Assembly: GCA_000987045.1 (NCBI GenBank)
Contig: LAKY01000073.1
Coordinates: forward strand, 21,498-85,497
Reading direction: 5' to 3'
Length of the DNA: 64,000 nucleotides
DNA from: Clostridiales bacterium PH28_bin88
GTDB taxonomy: Bacteria; Bacillota; PH28-bin88
The position numbers were made by a program, and so were the translations under genes. Shown piece by piece: positions 60,641 to 64,000 of this stretch. Below the pieces are notes generated by a model. That model worked only from the letters and a program-made list of their open reading frames with translations. It was not told the origin of the DNA and ran no database searches. Every line of letters starts with the position of its first letter. The first letter of the stretch is position 1.

Positions 60641-60722
60641 TAAAGGCTCCTACCAAGGGGTTTCCCCGGTAGGAGCCATCAACTGCTTGGCAGTGGTTAA
60701 GGCGAGCTCCATCGCCTATTTC
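60641..60722 (-). ncRNA. Fluoride (crcB-motif) riboswitch with overlapping terminator
   Basis: Minus strand: AGGCGATGGAGCTCGCCTTAACCACTGCCAAGCAGTTGATGGCTCCTACC...GGTAGGAGCCTTTA; upstream of the two crcB genes. Confidence 0.92.
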
Positions 60723-60899
60723 GTTAATTTATTTCTACATCGGACAGGTTTTTCCTGCAACAGGACAGCACCGTTTGCGGTTTACCCGAGCGAAGAAGCT
60801 AAGTGTTAAATTTTCTTTGTTGGAGGAGATTCCGCCCTCTTTGCCTAAACACTCAATGATGGCCGGAGTGAAACCTGCATAGGAAGAAGGGTTGTATCA

Positions 60900-61364
60900 A
60901 TGAGCAATAAAGGATTGCCACCGGAGTATTTTACAGAGGACCATGAGTCCGATGGGATGTTTCCTGAGCGCCGCCGCCACGCTAAAAAGTCTTCCGCATC
61001 AAAGATCTTTGCCTGGCTGCTGACAGCGGTTTTCTGGGCAGCCCTGGTCTACGGCGGGCACTGGTACATGGATGCCAGGCTCCGCCAGCACCAGGCGTCT
61101 CTCCAGGAGTATGTGGACAGCGCCCTGCGGGACGTCCAGGAAACCAACGCCCTCAACGTGCAGTCACTGGAAGGTAAATTACAGTCTCTCGCGGCTGAAA
61201 TGAGGGATATCACGGATGCCCTGGAGCAGGCGGATGAAACCATCAGTACCTCCAACACCGCCAGGGCGGCCCTGAACGTGAAGATCGAAGAACTTAACCA
61301 GCAACTGGAAGACTTGAGGCAGAGCCTTGATAACCTTAAGGAGTTAAACAATGGGAAAAAGTAA
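60900..61364 (+). CDS. Single-TM coiled-coil protein
   Basis: TM IFAWLLTAVFWAALVYGGHWYM followed by long coiled coil; overlaps next gene start. Confidence 0.75.
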   Translation: MSNKGLPPEYFTEDHESDGMFPERRRHAKKSSASKIFAWLLTAVFWAALVYGGHWYMDARLRQHQASLQEYVDSALRDVQETNALNVQSLEGKLQSLAAEMRDITDALEQADETISTSNTARAALNVKIEELNQQLEDLRQSLDNLKELNNGKK

Positions 61365-62412
61365 CCGGTTCCTTTTTCTGGCCACTGCCCCTTTCCTGGG
61401 AATGTTTTTGGCGGTCAGCAGCATCACCCTCCCCCCTGTGCGGTTGGAGAAGAATCTTCTGAGCTTGGACCTCAACGAATTCACGCGGGGAACCACCGCG
61501 GTTCAGGCTCAACTGGACCTGACCCGGGAAGGGATCGGGCTGATCAGGCTGTCCACTGAGGACCAGCAACGCCAGTACGAAGAGCAGCAGCGGTTGCTGC
61601 AGGAACTGGTCCAAAGAAGCCAGGAACAGAAAGAGTTTTCCGATGAGGTATACGAACAGCAGATCACCGCCAGGCTGGGTACGCCGGTAGATGTTCACCG
61701 GTCAGATCAGGTCGAGGTGATGGTTTTCAAGATAATTGAAAAAGAGTACCGGGGGTACGCTGCCAAGGTGAAGCTGTTCAATCCGGAAGCCATCGAGGTG
61801 GCCCTGGGGCAGGGTCAACCTGGAAAAGCGGAAACCACCCTGGACGCTGTACAGCGCACGGGAGCCGTGCTGGGGATTAACGGAGGAGGTTTCTACTGGA
61901 CCTCTCGCCAGGGAGAACCCCAAATCGTACCCATCGGCAATACCATGATCAACGGGGAACTGGTCGGCGGTTTTTCTCCTTCCCACGACGACCTGTTCTT
62001 CGCGGGGTTCTCCCGGGAGAGCCGGTTAATAGGCGGGGTTTTTAGCCGGGAAGAAGAACTGCTGGCGCTAAATCCCCGGGAAGGCGTGAGCTTTGTGCCG
62101 GTCCTGCTGGCGGGGCGGCTGCCCCAAAACATACCGGCCAAGTGGCAGCGCGAAAAGCAGCCCCGCACCGTCATCGGGCAGTATGCCAACGGGGACTTGC
62201 TCATGATGGTGATTGACGGCCGCCAAGCGGGCTGGAGCAACGGGGCTACCCTGGAGGAACTGCAAATCAAGTTGATGCAACTGGGCGTAGTGGATGCCTA
62301 CAACCTGGATGGCGGTGGGTCCAGCACCTTCGTTTTCAACGGCAAGGTCCTTAACCGCCCCTCAGACGGCAATTCCCGGCCGGTTGCCACCAATATACTG
62401 GTCTACCCATAA
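61351..62412 (+). CDS. Phosphodiester glycosidase-family (NAGPA-like) exported protein
   Basis: GAVLGINGGGFYW...PIGNTMINGELVGG...AYNLDGGGSSTFVFNGKVLNRPSDGNSRPVATNILVYP. Confidence 0.88.
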   Translation: MGKSNRFLFLATAPFLGMFLAVSSITLPPVRLEKNLLSLDLNEFTRGTTAVQAQLDLTREGIGLIRLSTEDQQRQYEEQQRLLQELVQRSQEQKEFSDEVYEQQITARLGTPVDVHRSDQVEVMVFKIIEKEYRGYAAKVKLFNPEAIEVALGQGQPGKAETTLDAVQRTGAVLGINGGGFYWTSRQGEPQIVPIGNTMINGELVGGFSPSHDDLFFAGFSRESRLIGGVFSREEELLALNPREGVSFVPVLLAGRLPQNIPAKWQREKQPRTVIGQYANGDLLMMVIDGRQAGWSNGATLEELQIKLMQLGVVDAYNLDGGGSSTFVFNGKVLNRPSDGNSRPVATNILVYP

Positions 62413-62482
62413 GGCCGAATCCGAACCCCCCACGAAGAACAGGCCGAAGAATCGCCACGTGTTACTGGAACCCCTGTAGGTA

Positions 62483-62522
62483 AATAAAAATAGCCGGAAC
62501 GGAGTTAACCCGCTCCGGCCTT
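62483..62522 (-). terminator. Intrinsic terminator of the 53-aa ORF
   Basis: Minus strand GGCCGGAGCGGGTTAACTCCGTTCCGGCTATTTTTATTT. Confidence 0.75.
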
Positions 62523-62529
62523 AAATAAA

Positions 62530-62691
62530 CTAGCTGTCGACCCTGTTACTAAACCCCCAGAAGAACGGGAAAATGAACGGAATGAAAAACAGGAGCGGAA
62601 ACAGGAACGGCAAGAACCACGACTGTGACCCATACTGAGACCCGGATTGAGGGCCGTAGTAAGGACCAAATGGATTTTGATAATTGGGCAT
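62530..62691 (-). CDS. Small Phe/Pro-rich hydrophobic protein, 53 aa (not in ORF track)
   Basis: AGGAGG SD; MPNYQNPFGPYYGPQSGSQYGSQSWFLPFLFPLLFFIPFIFPFFWGFSNRVDS*. Confidence 0.7.
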   Translation of the reverse strand: MPNYQNPFGPYYGPQSGSQYGSQSWFLPFLFPLLFFIPFIFPFFWGFSNRVDS

Positions 62692-62847
62692 TTTAGAAAC
62701 CTCCTAAATGACCTTATTTTATTAACAGTATATGGATGGCAGCTATCAGATGTTACAAGGTGGACTTGCCAATTATACACAACACACCTCTGCACAAGGT
62801 ACCAATTCCACATCCTATCCCTTACCAGCTTTTTTACACATTATCCT

Positions 62848-63939
62848 TCACATTGGCCCCAACCGCAAGATCGTTTTTAAAACCGACCGGGGATTGGAGT
62901 TAAGGTTTGCAAGGGACATGTCTTCAGTGTTCACTCCATTGCTGATAACCAATCGGTCCCCAGAAACCCTGATGGTAACATTATCGAACTCAATTTCATC
63001 GACCTTACTGCCAGCGGTCAACAGCCGGTTCTGGGCTCTCCATTTGATCCTCTTTCCCAGTCTCCGAAGTTCTTTCCATAGTCGCATTTCTTCTTCAGAC
63101 ATTAAGCTTAGTTCGGGCAATTCTTGAGCCTGTTTAAGCAAGTATAGCGTGGTATATATATGACTCCTCACTCCGTACCCGGCCGGCTTGATGGGTTGGT
63201 CAAGTGTTTTCCACTCCCTTACCGTAAACTTGACGTACAGTTCTTCGCTCTTTTTGGGGATTTCAGTAATATCATTTCGCTTGACAACCTCCATCTCGTC
63301 TATTTGCCCATAATACCTTATTCCGGCATTTGTTTCAAAAATTGTTTCTGGTTGGTAGAGGGCTATGCAGTCGATGTTAAAACACGTCTTCTTCACCCGT
63401 TGGTAAGGTATATGATAGAAGCGATTATCAAGGTTGACTTTCAGCTGTCGCTCATCTCTCACCATCCCGACCAGAACGGTTCTCGGACGGAATTTGTGCT
63501 TATAATACGATTTGGACCCCGCCTGAGGAACCGCCCGCTCAAAGGCCGAATCAGGTGAGTCCATAACCAGTTCGTCCAAAAAGTTTTCCACCAACCCAGT
63601 CTCTCCCGGAAGAAAAGGGAACCCCCCAATGTTTACTTTTTCAATACTTGAGTAGAAAGCATGTGGCTGTCCGTCCGTTATGCCTGTATAATAATTACTG
63701 TCCTTGTAAGGGAAAAGAATGTAGGCCCCAAAAACAGTTTTAGCTATTGCTTCTCCTTTGGAGTAGTAAAGGATCGCGTCACGGTAACGATGCATGTTAT
63801 TGATATCGTCCTCTTCGGGCCCCGGCTTGCGGTACTTTGAGTGATAGTCACTACCGAAGAGAGCAGGATTTAGGCGGTATTTGGCGTCAAACACGTACTG
63901 GTACTCAACATCCCCATCTTCCTTTTTTAACGTAAGCAT
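62848..63939 (-). CDS. DUF2357-like PD-(D/E)xK nuclease, N-terminally short
   Basis: YQYVFDAKYRLNPALF...DDINNMHRYRDAILYY; in-frame TAG just upstream of the ATG. Confidence 0.7.
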   Translation of the reverse strand: MLTLKKEDGDVEYQYVFDAKYRLNPALFGSDYHSKYRKPGPEEDDINNMHRYRDAILYYSKGEAIAKTVFGAYILFPYKDSNYYTGITDGQPHAFYSSIEKVNIGGFPFLPGETGLVENFLDELVMDSPDSAFERAVPQAGSKSYYKHKFRPRTVLVGMVRDERQLKVNLDNRFYHIPYQRVKKTCFNIDCIALYQPETIFETNAGIRYYGQIDEMEVVKRNDITEIPKKSEELYVKFTVREWKTLDQPIKPAGYGVRSHIYTTLYLLKQAQELPELSLMSEEEMRLWKELRRLGKRIKWRAQNRLLTAGSKVDEIEFDNVTIRVSGDRLVISNGVNTEDMSLANLNSNPRSVLKTILRLGPM

Positions 63940-64000
63940 GTTATACTAGCGAAGCAAACTAACTTACATTATCATATAACTGGAAATTGAGTGTCATAAG

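Noticed and set aside
60740-60899. Possible regulatory RNA upstream of the coiled-coil gene at 60900
   Set aside because: Some inverted repeats, but no recognised riboswitch consensus and no terminator; insufficient support.
1-64000. CRISPR array
   Set aside because: No regularly spaced direct repeats with unique spacers were seen; the repeats present are isolated pairs or palindromes.
1-64000. tRNA or rRNA genes
   Set aside because: No rRNA-like or convincing tRNA cloverleaf sequence noticed by eye; a tRNAscan-SE run would be needed to exclude tRNAs.

Overview
This 64-kb window looks like a Gram-positive, Clostridia/Peptococcaceae-like chromosome; that lineage is inferred from gene content only. 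Family assignments come from reading the translations by eye, and no database search was run. Housekeeping and metabolic genes include alr (partial), nnr, acpS, a LytS/LytTR pair, an M23 peptidase, rmuC, corA, two crcB genes and an FMN-binding glutamate-synthase-like gene. These are interleaved with accessory DNA: two toxin-antitoxin modules, an IS1634-like remnant, an IS110-family element abutting a group II intron, several decaying GNAT, ABC and restriction/defence genes, and a ~180-bp structured dispersed repeat present in two copies. Two riboswitches can be recognised: an M-box upstream of corA, and a fluoride/crcB motif upstream of the two crcB genes. The most unusual loci are: (1) a compact MerR-type HTH gene overlapping an internally deleted, apparently nuclease-dead TnpB-like gene, followed by a highly structured omegaRNA-like non-coding region that carries an A/G-rich palindromic insertion (55.0-56.1 kb); (2) a 1702-aa Ser/Thr kinase-ATPase-TPR-GAF-histidine kinase next to a NarL-type regulator; (3) an uncharacterised run of zinc-ribbon/membrane genes bracketed by two exported proteins with related tails; (4) a graveyard of DUF1156 methylase / SNF2 helicase / DUF2357 nuclease fragments; and (5) tandem small Cys/His proteins.
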